Assembly: GCA_934718155.1 (NCBI GenBank) | Contig: CAKUZF010000001.1 | Location: 76,044-140,043 of the forward strand | Direction of reading: 5' to 3' | DNA length: 64,000 nt | Origin: an uncultured Parabacteroides sp. | GTDB lineage: Bacteria > Bacteroidota > Bacteroidia > Bacteroidales > Tannerellaceae | Shown: piece by piece, positions 40,973 to 49,496 of the stretch | How positions within the stretch are numbered: the stretch's first letter is position 1 | How the letters are laid out: every line of letters starts with the position of its first letter | The notes under the pieces: generated by a model | Databases searched by the model: none | Told to the model about the DNA's origin: nothing | Seen by the model: only the letters and a program-made list of their open reading frames with translations | Translations under genes and position numbers: made by a program

Positions 40973-43738
40973 ATGAGTAGGACTGTTTATACAGATGCGC
41001 TGACACGCTTGACAAAGGGAACAGATGCGAGCCTGTATCGGTTGATTCCTAAGCGTGTGGAAGTTGTGCGCACAGAAGAAGATTTGATTGAGGCATTAGC
41101 GGCATGTGCTGCAGCGGGTGAGCCGGTGACCTTTAAGGCCGGAGGCACTTCCCTTTCAGGGCAGACAATTACAGATTCTGTCCTGCTTGAGATTCATCCT
41201 GATTTTGGGAGTACACTTATCGAACAAGACGGGCGGTTGGCCACCTTCTCCTGTGGTATCACGGGTGGAGAGGCAAACCGTCGTCTGAAACCTTATCGTC
41301 GGAAGTTGGGACCCTCTCCTGCTTCTATCCAATCAGCTAAAATTGGTGGCATTGTTTCCAATAATGCCAGTGGTTCGAGTTATGGCATTCGCTATAACTC
41401 CTATCATACAATGCGCAATATGGTGTTCATCTTGGCAGATGGGACGCGGGTGGATACGGCTTCTGCCGAGAGTCGTGCGGCTTTTCGGCATAGCCATGCT
41501 TCGCTTTGCGACCAACTATTGGCTCTGCGGAAAGAGATTCTTGCCAATGAGCCGATGCGAAATCGTATAGCCCAGAAGTTTGAGTTGAAGAACACTTGTG
41601 GCTATGCTATGAACGCTTTCCTCGATTTTGAGGATCCGATTGATATATTGATGCATCTGTTGATCGGTTCGGAGGGCACATTGGGTTTCATCTCATCCGT
41701 GACATTTGAGACGGTTCCCGACGAACCTTTGAAGGCATCTGCATTGATTTACTTCCCCAACTTAGTGGAAGCTTGTCGGGCTATCGCCCCTTTGCGTCGT
41801 TGTAAGGTTTATGCGGCGGAGCTGATGGATCGCAACGCCTTGCATGCAGTGGAAGATGAACCCGGTATGCCTGAAGTGTTGAAGCAACTGCCCGAGGAGG
41901 CTGTTGCCCTGCTGATTGACACTTCGTCGGATGATGAGGTGGTTTTGCAGCAGCAGTTCAATCAGATAGAGGAAGCCTTGGCGGATGTTTCTACTCTATA
42001 TCCCGTTTCGTTTACGACTGATCCTAAGTTGTATGCCACCTATTGGCGCGTACGCAGCGGCCTCTTTACCTCTGCGGCGGGTAAACGCCCCCGTGGAACG
42101 GTCTCTATCATCGAGGATATCGCCTTCCGTCAAGAGGTGCTTGGCGATGCCTTGAGCAATGTACGAGTCGTTTTGGCCAGATATGGATATGGCAATGCCG
42201 TGATGTGGGGCCACCTACTGGATGGCAATGTCCACTTCACCATCTTCCCGGATATCAATCAGCCAGAAGGCGTAGAGCGATATGCGGGTTTTATGCGTGA
42301 TCTGGTCAAAACAGTCTTAGCCTATGATGGAAGCTTGAAGGCTGAACATGGCACAGGTCGCAACATGGCTCCCTTTGTGAAACAAGAGTGGGGAGAGGTC
42401 ATCTATGAGTGGATGTGGCGAGTGAAGCAGATCATCGATCCTAAAGGTTTGCTTAATCCAGGAGTGCTTTTGAATCGAGATCCAAAGGTTTTTCTCTATA
42501 ACTTAAAACAGAATCCATTGGCCAATGAGCTGATTGATAAATGTATTGAGTGTGGTTTCTGCGAACGGCTTTGTCCGGCTCGCCATGTGTCGCTTACCCC
42601 CCGCCAACGTATTGTGGTCTATCGAGAACTTTCTATGTTGGCCGAGCGAGGAGAAACCAATTCGACTTATTATAAAGAGCTGAAGCAAGCCTTTCAATAT
42701 AAAGGCAATGAAACCTGCGCAACCGATGGTCTTTGTGCGACCGCTTGCCCTGTAGGTATAAATACAGGATTACTTATCAAGGAGTTACGCTGGAAGGAGC
42801 ATTCGGCCTTTGCCAATCGTGTAGCCTCTTTTATGTCGCACCATATGGGTGGATTGACTGCTCTTCTCTCTCCCCTACTCTGCTTGCCGCATGAGTTGGC
42901 GAAGCTGACGGGTTATCCTGCTTTCGAGCGTTTGACTCGCTTTTTGTTTGAAGCTTCGGCCCATCGCTTTCCTTTGTGGACTCGCTATACCCCTTCTGGA
43001 GCTACCTTTAAGCCGCTTCCTGGGGTGGAGAATGGCCTTGAGATGGTCTATTTCCCAGCGTGCATCACCCGCACTATGGGAGCGTCGGCCGATTATGCGA
43101 AGAGCGACTATCCCAACGTGACGTCAGCTACAATGGCTTTGCTGACCAAGGCAGGTTGCACGATTCACTATCCGAAGAACCTGTCCAGCTTGTGTTGTGG
43201 CATGGCATTTAGTAGTAAGGGATTTCGCAAACAAGCAGCCGAGAAGGCTGCAGAACTGAATGCGGCGCTCTTAGAGGCGAGCGACAATGGCCGATTGCCA
43301 ATCTTGTGTGATATGAGTCCCTGCTTGCTTCACATGCGTGAGACCTTGGACCAGCGGTTGCGCCTGTATGAGCCAGTAGAGTTCATCTACGATCTGCTTG
43401 TGCCCCGTTTAACTTTCCAAAAGTTGCCAATTACAGTGGCTGTGCATGCCACATGTAGTACGACCAAGATGGGCGTGAAAGAAAAACTGATTGCTTTAGC
43501 CGAATTGTGTGCTGAGCATGTGGTTTCTCCGGCGCAAGTTAGCTGTTGTGGTTGGGCAGGCGACCGCGGTTTCTTCTATCCTGAGTTGAACGATTCGGGT
43601 TTGCACTATCTGAAATCCGAGCTGGAAGGAGCTACTGAAGGTTACAGCAATAGTCGTACGTGCGAGATAGGCTTGACAATGCATAGCGGTATTTCCTACA
43701 AATCGATTGTTTATTTGGTTGATAAAGCGACTAAGTAA
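40973..43738 (+). CDS. FAD-linked oxidase with C-terminal Fe-S domains (D-lactate/2-hydroxyglutarate dehydrogenase type)
   Basis: A 921-residue fusion. An FAD-binding GlcD-like N-terminal half (VTFKAGGTSLSGQTI, then IGGIVSNNASGSSYG and LKAEHGTGRNMAPFVKQEWG) is followed by two 4Fe-4S motifs (CIECGFCERLCPAR and CATDGLCATACPVGIN) and a C-terminal cysteine-rich GlpC-like part (LCCGMAFSSKG and VSCCGWAGDRGFF). This architecture is that of membrane-associated D-lactate or D-2-hydroxyacid dehydrogenases that pass electrons to quinones. Which acid it uses is unclear. No partner gene is nearby. It runs as a single gene after ychF. Confidence 0.87.
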   Translation: MSRTVYTDALTRLTKGTDASLYRLIPKRVEVVRTEEDLIEALAACAAAGEPVTFKAGGTSLSGQTITDSVLLEIHPDFGSTLIEQDGRLATFSCGITGGEANRRLKPYRRKLGPSPASIQSAKIGGIVSNNASGSSYGIRYNSYHTMRNMVFILADGTRVDTASAESRAAFRHSHASLCDQLLALRKEILANEPMRNRIAQKFELKNTCGYAMNAFLDFEDPIDILMHLLIGSEGTLGFISSVTFETVPDEPLKASALIYFPNLVEACRAIAPLRRCKVYAAELMDRNALHAVEDEPGMPEVLKQLPEEAVALLIDTSSDDEVVLQQQFNQIEEALADVSTLYPVSFTTDPKLYATYWRVRSGLFTSAAGKRPRGTVSIIEDIAFRQEVLGDALSNVRVVLARYGYGNAVMWGHLLDGNVHFTIFPDINQPEGVERYAGFMRDLVKTVLAYDGSLKAEHGTGRNMAPFVKQEWGEVIYEWMWRVKQIIDPKGLLNPGVLLNRDPKVFLYNLKQNPLANELIDKCIECGFCERLCPARHVSLTPRQRIVVYRELSMLAERGETNSTYYKELKQAFQYKGNETCATDGLCATACPVGINTGLLIKELRWKEHSAFANRVASFMSHHMGGLTALLSPLLCLPHELAKLTGYPAFERLTRFLFEASAHRFPLWTRYTPSGATFKPLPGVENGLEMVYFPACITRTMGASADYAKSDYPNVTSATMALLTKAGCTIHYPKNLSSLCCGMAFSSKGFRKQAAEKAAELNAALLEASDNGRLPILCDMSPCLLHMRETLDQRLRLYEPVEFIYDLLVPRLTFQKLPITVAVHATCSTTKMGVKEKLIALAELCAEHVVSPAQVSCCGWAGDRGFFYPELNDSGLHYLKSELEGATEGYSNSRTCEIGLTMHSGISYKSIVYLVDKATK

Positions 43739-43753
43739 TTCGGAAATATAAGC

Positions 43754-43761
43754 TAACTTTG
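43754..43761 (+). promoter_or_regulatory. -7 promoter element opening the glycan cluster
   Basis: TAACTTTG fits TAnnTTTG exactly. It lies 31 bases upstream of the glf ATG at 43793, consistent with a leader of about 25 bases. Confidence 0.55.
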
Positions 43762-43792
43762 TAGCATAAAGAATGGTCATTGATTTGGGGTT

Positions 43793-44920
43793 ATGCGATA
43801 CGATTATCTGATAGTTGGCTCGGGCTTGTATGGCGCAACTGCGGCATACTGCTTGCGGAAAAGGGGGGAAAAGTGCCTTGTTGTAGAGAAACGTCTACAT
43901 CTGGGCGGAAATCTCTATTGCGAGGAGGTCGAAGGCATTCATGTGCATAAATACGGGGCGCATATCTTTCATACCTCCAATAGGCAGGTGTGGAATTTTG
44001 TGAATGCGATCGTGGAGTTTAATCGTTTCACGAATTCGCCCTTGGCAAATTACAAGGGGCATTTGTATAATCTCCCGTTCAATATGAATACCTTTTGCCA
44101 GGTTTGGCCTGATGTGAAGACCCCTGCGCAAGCGGAAGCCCGGATCAGCCAGCAGTGCGCTGAAGCCCAGGAACAGCTGAACGGAAAGGAGCCACGCAAC
44201 TTGGAGGAGCAAGCGTTGGTGTTGGTTGGGAGAGACATCTACGAGCGGCTTGTCAAGGAATATACGGAGAAACAGTGGGGACGCCAATGCACGGAGCTTC
44301 CCGCTTTTATCATTAAGCGTCTTCCTATACGTCTGACGTTCGACAACAACTATTTCAATGATAGCTATCAAGGTATTCCTATCGGAGGCTATAATTTGTT
44401 GATCGGCGGGCTTCTCGAAGGTGTAGATTGCGAGACGGGCGTTGATTTTTTCCAGTCGAAATATAGAGACTGGAAAAAATTCGCCGACAAGCTGATCTAT
44501 ACCGGTCCGTTAGATCAGTATTTTGATTATCGTTTGGGGCATTTAGATTGGCGAACGGTCGCTTTTCAGCATCAAGTGATGCCGGTGCCCAACTATCAAG
44601 GCAACGCTGTCGTCAATTATACTTCTCATGAGGAGCCCTATACACGAGTGATTGAGCACAAACACTTTGAGCGTTTTGGCTCGGCCGTGTATGAGCTGCC
44701 CTCAACGGTAGTCAGCAAGGAGTATCCCATGGAGTTTCAAGCAGGCATGGAGCCTTATTATCCAATCAATGACGAGCGAAACAACCAGTTGGCAGAGCAA
44801 TATCGTCAATTGGCGGCAGCGGAACGAGATGTGCATTTCGGAGGGCGTTTAGCCGAGTATCGCTATTATGATATGGCCCCGATCGTGGAGAAAGTAATCA
44901 ATCTATTTGGGTATGAATAA
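43793..44920 (+). CDS. glf: UDP-galactopyranose mutase
   Basis: A 375-residue flavoenzyme that interconverts UDP-galactopyranose and UDP-galactofuranose, a donor for surface glycans. The FAD-binding N-terminus is DYLIVGSGLYGATAAYCL and GGNLYCEEVEGIHVHKYGAHIFHTS is the substrate-pocket block; YTEKQWGRQCTELPAFIIKRLPIRLTFDNNYFNDSYQGIPIGGYNLL carries the conserved Arg and the N-D-Y-Q-G-I-P run. Its 3' end overlaps the next gene by 8 bases. With the glycosyltransferases that follow, it implies galactofuranose in a surface polysaccharide. Confidence 0.95.
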   Translation: MRYDYLIVGSGLYGATAAYCLRKRGEKCLVVEKRLHLGGNLYCEEVEGIHVHKYGAHIFHTSNRQVWNFVNAIVEFNRFTNSPLANYKGHLYNLPFNMNTFCQVWPDVKTPAQAEARISQQCAEAQEQLNGKEPRNLEEQALVLVGRDIYERLVKEYTEKQWGRQCTELPAFIIKRLPIRLTFDNNYFNDSYQGIPIGGYNLLIGGLLEGVDCETGVDFFQSKYRDWKKFADKLIYTGPLDQYFDYRLGHLDWRTVAFQHQVMPVPNYQGNAVVNYTSHEEPYTRVIEHKHFERFGSAVYELPSTVVSKEYPMEFQAGMEPYYPINDERNNQLAEQYRQLAAAERDVHFGGRLAEYRYYDMAPIVEKVINLFGYE

Positions 44921-45935
44921 ACTGTTGAGTATCTGTATTCCATCCTATAACATGGAATCTTTCTTGCATCGCTGCGTTGATTCTTTGTTGATACCATCTT
45001 TGGATAAGCTGGAGATTATCATTGTGAATGATGGCAGTAAGGATCGTACGTTGGAGATAGCGAGAGCTTACCAGCAGGCGCATCCTGAGTCGGTTGTCGT
45101 TGTCGATAAGGCGAATGGACACTATGGCTCCACTGTGAATGCGGCCTTGAAAATTGCAACGGGTAAATACTTCCGCATTCTTGATGCGGATGATTGGTTT
45201 GATACGAAGGCTTTAGAGGCGCTTGTGCATAAGCTGGATGGCTGCGAGGCGGATTGCGTATTTACTAATTTCGTGGTTCACGACTTGAGCAAGGAGCAAG
45301 TCGTCTCCATTCGGGAGCGACTGGTGACTTATGAGAAGGTCATACCCTTGCGCCAAAATCTCATACCAATCAACGGATTCAACATGCACCAGTTGACGTA
45401 TCGCCTCTCTTTTCTGAAGGCCATTCAGTATGTGCAGACAGAAGGCGTTTGCTATACTGACACCGAGTATATCTTCTACCCGTTGAGTCAAGCTGAGACA
45501 TTCGTGGCTTTCGATCTCTCGCTCTATCAGTATTTCTTGGGCAGGGAGGAGCAGTCCATGTCTTTATCTTCGCTAAAGAAGAACATCTCCCATCGATGGC
45601 CCATCGTACATCGCATGCTGGCCGACAAGGGGTATCTGCATGGCAACCGCATGGCTGCGGGTTTGCGCTCTTCGATGTTGCAGTCGCTGATAGGCTCTAT
45701 TTATGAGATGTATATTTGTTATGGTGACTACGCAAGCGACTATGATGCGGAGTTGCGTGCGTTCTTGAGGCGGATAAAGCAGGAAGAGCCCGAGACCTAC
45801 GCCAAGATGCTGACTTTAAACCGACATGAGGTCATTTTTTATGTGCGTTTTTGGCTGTGGTTTGGGCGCTTATCGTTTCCCTTATGCCATCTCTTGTTTA
45901 GGCTGAGAGAAGGGAGCGGATGGAATAAAGCTTGA
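44913..45935 (+). CDS. Glycosyltransferase family 2
   Basis: A 340-residue GT-A glycosyltransferase. The N-terminal LSICIPSYNMESFLHRCVDSLLIP is the GT2 nucleotide-binding start, IIIVNDGSKDRT contains the acidic loop, and ILDADDWFDTKAL is the DxD region. The C-terminal part has little similarity to families I can name. The ATG at 44913 overlaps glf by 8 bases. The donor and acceptor are unknown; the neighbourhood suggests it acts on a surface polysaccharide. Confidence 0.88.
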   Translation: MNKLLSICIPSYNMESFLHRCVDSLLIPSLDKLEIIIVNDGSKDRTLEIARAYQQAHPESVVVVDKANGHYGSTVNAALKIATGKYFRILDADDWFDTKALEALVHKLDGCEADCVFTNFVVHDLSKEQVVSIRERLVTYEKVIPLRQNLIPINGFNMHQLTYRLSFLKAIQYVQTEGVCYTDTEYIFYPLSQAETFVAFDLSLYQYFLGREEQSMSLSSLKKNISHRWPIVHRMLADKGYLHGNRMAAGLRSSMLQSLIGSIYEMYICYGDYASDYDAELRAFLRRIKQEEPETYAKMLTLNRHEVIFYVRFWLWFGRLSFPLCHLLFRLREGSGWNKA

Positions 45936-45959
45936 TTATTTGTTGAATAATAAGAGAAT

Positions 45960-46865
45960 ATGATTGTTGTTAAGCTAAGCGGTGGATTAGGCAACCAGAT
46001 GCTACAATATTCCTTTGCGCTCTTGTTGAGGCATTTCAAGAAGGAGGTAGAGCTGGACATATCCCTTTATCAATATATAAACGAGCACAATGGGCCAGAG
46101 ATCTTTTCGTTGTTCCCGATCGAGCAGTCGCCAGAGTTGCAACGTGCATTGCGAAGCTTTTACGACCGAGAGCGGCGGTTGGAGCGCTACACGGCTCTTG
46201 CGCATCGGTATAAATGCTTACCGCTCTTGTCGCCGTGGAAGATGAGGCATCTGTTTCGATTCCGCTGTAAGAACTACCGGATGAGGGAGATCGACCTGAA
46301 TCTGGTCGCCCCCTCTTTAGAAGAGATTCAAGAGATGGATAATTGCCTCGTCTCCGGTTGTCCCAACCCCACCTATTTGAATTTGATTGAGGAGGCTGTC
46401 CGTGAGGCCTATGTTTTCCCTGATTTCCCTTCGTCGTATGATGCCATGCTGGATCAGATGCGTGCGCAAGAGTCGGTGGCCGTCCATGTAAGACGTGGCG
46501 ATTATCTGAATTATAAGGGGTTGGCATTGCCTGATAGCTATTATAGAGAGGCTTGTGAGTATATAGAAAGCCAGTGTCCGGAGGCGCACTATTATGTTTT
46601 TTCCGAAGACGTGGCTTATGTGAAGGATTTGTTCGGCGACATACACACCGTGACTTTTATAGAGCCGAATTTGGGCGATAAAAGCTATTTAGATCTGTTC
46701 TTGATGGCGTCGTGCCGACACAACATCATTGCTAACAGCACCTTCTCCTGGTGGGCGGCTTGGCTGAATCGCAACCCCGATAAGCGAGTTGTGAAACCTC
46801 GTAAATGGTGGTACGAGCGCGACTTCGCTCCAATTTCGGCCGCCGACAAGACGTTGGATTATTAA
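45960..46865 (+). CDS. Alpha-1,2-fucosyltransferase-like enzyme (GT11)
   Basis: A 301-residue glycosyltransferase of the GT11 family. MIVVKLSGGLGNQMLQYSFALLLRHFKKEVELDIS matches the N-terminal GGLGNQ motif, SVAVHVRRGDYLNYKGL is the HxRRGDY motif that contacts the sugar nucleotide, and the C-terminal NIIANSTFSWWAAWLNRNPDKRVVKPRKWW is the third conserved block. GT11 enzymes add L-fucose in alpha-1,2 linkage, and some bacterial members transfer other sugars. It follows the GT2 gene and precedes the flippase. Confidence 0.9.
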   Translation: MIVVKLSGGLGNQMLQYSFALLLRHFKKEVELDISLYQYINEHNGPEIFSLFPIEQSPELQRALRSFYDRERRLERYTALAHRYKCLPLLSPWKMRHLFRFRCKNYRMREIDLNLVAPSLEEIQEMDNCLVSGCPNPTYLNLIEEAVREAYVFPDFPSSYDAMLDQMRAQESVAVHVRRGDYLNYKGLALPDSYYREACEYIESQCPEAHYYVFSEDVAYVKDLFGDIHTVTFIEPNLGDKSYLDLFLMASCRHNIIANSTFSWWAAWLNRNPDKRVVKPRKWWYERDFAPISAADKTLDY

Positions 46866-46886
46866 ACAAAAGTGGCTTTACTACGA

Positions 46887-48338
46887 ATGGCAGAACAATC
46901 ATTGAAAGAGAAGACGGCGAAGGGCCTCTTTTGGGGAGGCATCAGCAACGGGGTGCAGCAACTGCTGGCCTTGTTGTTTGGTATTTTTCTCTCTCGTATC
47001 CTCTCTCCTGGCGATTATGGAATGGTTGGTTTGCTGGCCGTTTTCACAGGTATAGCCAATTCATTGCAAGAGAGCGGTTTTTCGGCGGCCTTGACCAATA
47101 AGCAAGACATCACTCACGAGGATTATAATTCTGTCTTTTGGTTCAACATCGTCGTGGGCGTGGTGCTTTATGTGCTGCTTTTCTTCGCAGCCCCTTGGAT
47201 AGCCGATTTCTTTGGCCAGCCCGATCTGCTGTGGGTTTCGCGCATTACGTTCTTGAGTTTCCTGTTTTGCTGTTTTGGCACAGCGCAAGCGGCCTATCTT
47301 TTCAAGAATCTGATGGTGAAGGAGCGTGCTCTGATGGACATTCTCACCTTGTTGCTTTCGAATATCGCCGCACTGATTATGGCATTGAATGGAATGGCCT
47401 ATTGGGGCATTGCCATCCAAACCGCTCTGTTTGCGGCGATTGGCACATTTTTTCGATGGTATTATTCGCCTTGGCGCCCGACCTTCTCTTTCTCGTGGCG
47501 TCCGTTGCGGGCGTTTTTTCCTTTCAGCGTGAAGCTTTTGCTGACCAATCTGTTCAACCAGTTTTCCGTGAATGTTTTCTCCATCCTGCTGGGCAAGTTC
47601 TTCTCCGTGCAGCAGGTGGGCTATTACACGCAGGGGTCGAAGTGGACGAATATGGGCGGAGGGTTGATCAATGGGATGATCACGGGAGTGGCTCAGCCCG
47701 TCTTGGCCCAAGTCGTGGATGACAGGGAGCGTCAGCGCAACGTGTTGCGCAAAATGATCCGTTTCACGGCTTTCATGGCTTTTCCCTTGATGTTTGGCTT
47801 GGCGCTGGTGGCCGAAGAGTTTATCGTAATCACCGTGACGGAGAAGTGGCTTGCCTGCGTGCCGATTATGCGGATCCTTTGCGTGTGGGGCGCTTTCACG
47901 GCCATTTGCGAGCTCTACAAGAATGTGGTGATCAGTCATGGCCGATCGAATATCTATATGTATGCCAACATTGTGTTTGGCCTTGTCCAGCTGCTGGTCT
48001 TGATTGCCATGATCTCGTGGGGCATCTTGTGGATGGTGACGGCCTATGTGGCTGTCTATTTCGCGTGGCTATTTACGTGGCATAGTTTTGCTCATCGCTA
48101 TTGCGGCATTCGGTTGGTCGATCTGTTGAAGGACATTCTCCCCTATTTAGGCGTTACAGCCTTGGCGTTGGGCGTAGCCTGGTGGGCCTCGACGCTGTTC
48201 GAGTCCATTTATTTGCGTTTTGGCGTGAAGGTTGTTGTGGCGGCGTTGGTCTATATGCTGATCATGTGGAAAAGTGGTTCTGTCGCATTCCGCGAGAGTT
48301 TGCGTTTTTTGTTAGGGCGAGCCGGAAGGACGTTTTGA
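46887..48338 (+). CDS. Lipopolysaccharide/polysaccharide flippase (Wzx-type, MATE-like)
   Basis: A 483-residue membrane protein with about twelve to fourteen hydrophobic segments. The start KEKTAKGLFWGGISNGVQQLLALLFGIFLSRILSPGDYGMVGLLAVF is characteristic of the RfbX/Wzx superfamily, in which members move undecaprenol-linked glycan units across the inner membrane. The ATG at 46887 is used; the upstream GTG at 46872 adds five residues. The gene is in the glycan cluster and is followed by the repeat array at 48.4 kb. Confidence 0.87.
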   Translation: MAEQSLKEKTAKGLFWGGISNGVQQLLALLFGIFLSRILSPGDYGMVGLLAVFTGIANSLQESGFSAALTNKQDITHEDYNSVFWFNIVVGVVLYVLLFFAAPWIADFFGQPDLLWVSRITFLSFLFCCFGTAQAAYLFKNLMVKERALMDILTLLLSNIAALIMALNGMAYWGIAIQTALFAAIGTFFRWYYSPWRPTFSFSWRPLRAFFPFSVKLLLTNLFNQFSVNVFSILLGKFFSVQQVGYYTQGSKWTNMGGGLINGMITGVAQPVLAQVVDDRERQRNVLRKMIRFTAFMAFPLMFGLALVAEEFIVITVTEKWLACVPIMRILCVWGAFTAICELYKNVVISHGRSNIYMYANIVFGLVQLLVLIAMISWGILWMVTAYVAVYFAWLFTWHSFAHRYCGIRLVDLLKDILPYLGVTALALGVAWWASTLFESIYLRFGVKVVVAALVYMLIMWKSGSVAFRESLRFLLGRAGRTF

Positions 48339-48370
48339 GTGGAAAACCTTGGCGATTGGCGTGAAAAACC
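48339..48370. other. Spacer between the flippase gene and the 22-base repeat array
   Basis: Nothing is recognised in this short stretch. The last bases begin to resemble the repeat unit. Confidence 0.3.
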
Positions 48371-48480
48371 ACGGCCATCGTTATAGAAAACCACGGCCGT
48401 CGGCGTATGAAACCACGGGCAACGAAATTTATCGGCACGGGCTTGGAAATTTATAACGACGGGCAACGAAATTTACACGA
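48371..48480. repeat. 22-base-period repeat array, copy 2 (five units)
   Basis: Units begin at 48371, 48393, 48415, 48437 and 48459, each starting ACGG, exactly 22 bases apart. ACGGGCAACGAAATTTATCGG (48415-48435) is the best-preserved. The first two units resemble each other (ACGGCC at the start, GAAAACC or GAAACC at the end), as do the last three (ACGGGC at the start, AAATTTA inside). The reverse complement aligns with 26260-26347. No ORF or hairpin with T-run is evident here. Confidence 0.85.
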
Positions 48481-48499
48481 ATGCCAGGCTCGCTAAATT

Positions 48500-48530
48500 T
48501 TTGTTAGTCGCCATGGAATGTCTATATTTG
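48500..48530 (+). promoter_or_regulatory. Perfect Bacteroides-type promoter before the GT2 gene
   Basis: TTTG at 48500-48503, a 19-base spacer and TATATTTG at 48523-48530. The transcription start is expected around 48535-48537, that is at or one base off the ATG at 48536. Confidence 0.75.
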
Positions 48531-48535
48531 CGATC

Positions 48536-49399
48536 ATGGAAATTCGTTTATTGATAGATAAGATCAAATTGGCGTTGACGAAACGAGTTGTCAAGCCGAA
48601 GCAGAAGTGTTATGCCGATTGGGCGGCCAAGGGCTATGTGAATGATCCGATCGTGACCTTCATCATCCAGTCGCACAACAAGAGTCTGCAAGTGATGCAC
48701 ATCGTGGATAAGCTGCGGGCTTATCCACGGGCGGAGATTATAGTGATCGATGATGGGTCGGACAGTGTGCACCATCAGCGTTTGGTGCGCCACTTGGTGC
48801 GGGCGAATGAGTTCTTGCTCCATGCGAATGACCTCTACGAGAATGTGATGTACGACAAAACCCTCCGCATGGCCAACGGGCAGTATATCGCCTTGATGCA
48901 AGACGACGACGACTTTGCCGACCTGTCGTGGGTAGACAGAGCCATTCAGCTGTTTCAATCGCATCCTCAGATGGTGATATTGGGTGGGAAAGACGGCATG
49001 GATTTCGCCGTCGATCGGCGTGAAGGGCGTTTTGAGTTGCTGCCCTGCGAAGCTCCGGAGGGCGGCGGGTTTTGCTTCGTGGCGCATGTCGATCGGGCTC
49101 CGATGTGGATCAACCGCTCTCTGTATCAGGCGCACTTGAAGCACATCGACTTCAGTTTCGCCCCTTTCCAGTTCGACGATATTGAGCTTTGCCTGCGGGC
49201 TTGGCTGAATGGGCTTCAGGTTGGATGGTACAAGACGGAGTTCTCCTCGCTCAGCGCTGGAGGAATGCGCATTTGGAACAATGCCTTCACAGCGGAGCAA
49301 TGCGCGAAGAACATACGCAGGCTGTATGAACTGTATGCCGAGCAAGAGGAAGCGATCCATCAGCGCATTCGTAATTCCGATCCGTCAGGCATGAGTTAA
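48536..49399 (+). CDS. Glycosyltransferase family 2, possibly leaderless
   Basis: A 287-residue GT-A enzyme. VTFIIQSHNKSLQVMHIVDKLR and EIIVIDDGSDSVHHQRLVRHLV are the nucleotide-binding region, YIALMQDDDDFADLSW is the DxD region and MWINRSLYQAHLKHIDFSFAPFQFDDIELCLRAWLNG is the acceptor end typical of GT2. Starting at the ATG at 48536 leaves almost no leader after the promoter; the ATG at 48518 lies before or inside the promoter and is unlikely. The sugar is unknown. It ends the glycan cluster. Confidence 0.82.
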   Translation: MEIRLLIDKIKLALTKRVVKPKQKCYADWAAKGYVNDPIVTFIIQSHNKSLQVMHIVDKLRAYPRAEIIVIDDGSDSVHHQRLVRHLVRANEFLLHANDLYENVMYDKTLRMANGQYIALMQDDDDFADLSWVDRAIQLFQSHPQMVILGGKDGMDFAVDRREGRFELLPCEAPEGGGFCFVAHVDRAPMWINRSLYQAHLKHIDFSFAPFQFDDIELCLRAWLNGLQVGWYKTEFSSLSAGGMRIWNNAFTAEQCAKNIRRLYELYAEQEEAIHQRIRNSDPSGMS

Positions 49400-49410
49400 T
49401 TCCGCAAAAC

Positions 49411-49441
49411 TTTGTCATTCTATTGAGAATATCTATATTTG
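49411..49441 (+). promoter_or_regulatory. Perfect promoter for the TPR gene
   Basis: TTTG at 49411-49414, 19-base spacer and TATATTTG at 49434-49441. The ATG at 49497 lies about 50 bases after the expected start of transcription. The word TCTATATTTGCGAT is shared with the promoter at 48.5 kb. Confidence 0.8.
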
Positions 49442-49496
49442 CGATTCAAACTGTAAGGCACTGCGTTAGGTGTCTTTTAAAAGAGAAGAAGGAGAG

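Noticed and set aside
48371..48480. CRISPR array
   Set aside because: The period is 22 bases with no distinct spacer and repeat parts; units vary along their length, and there are no cas genes in the window.
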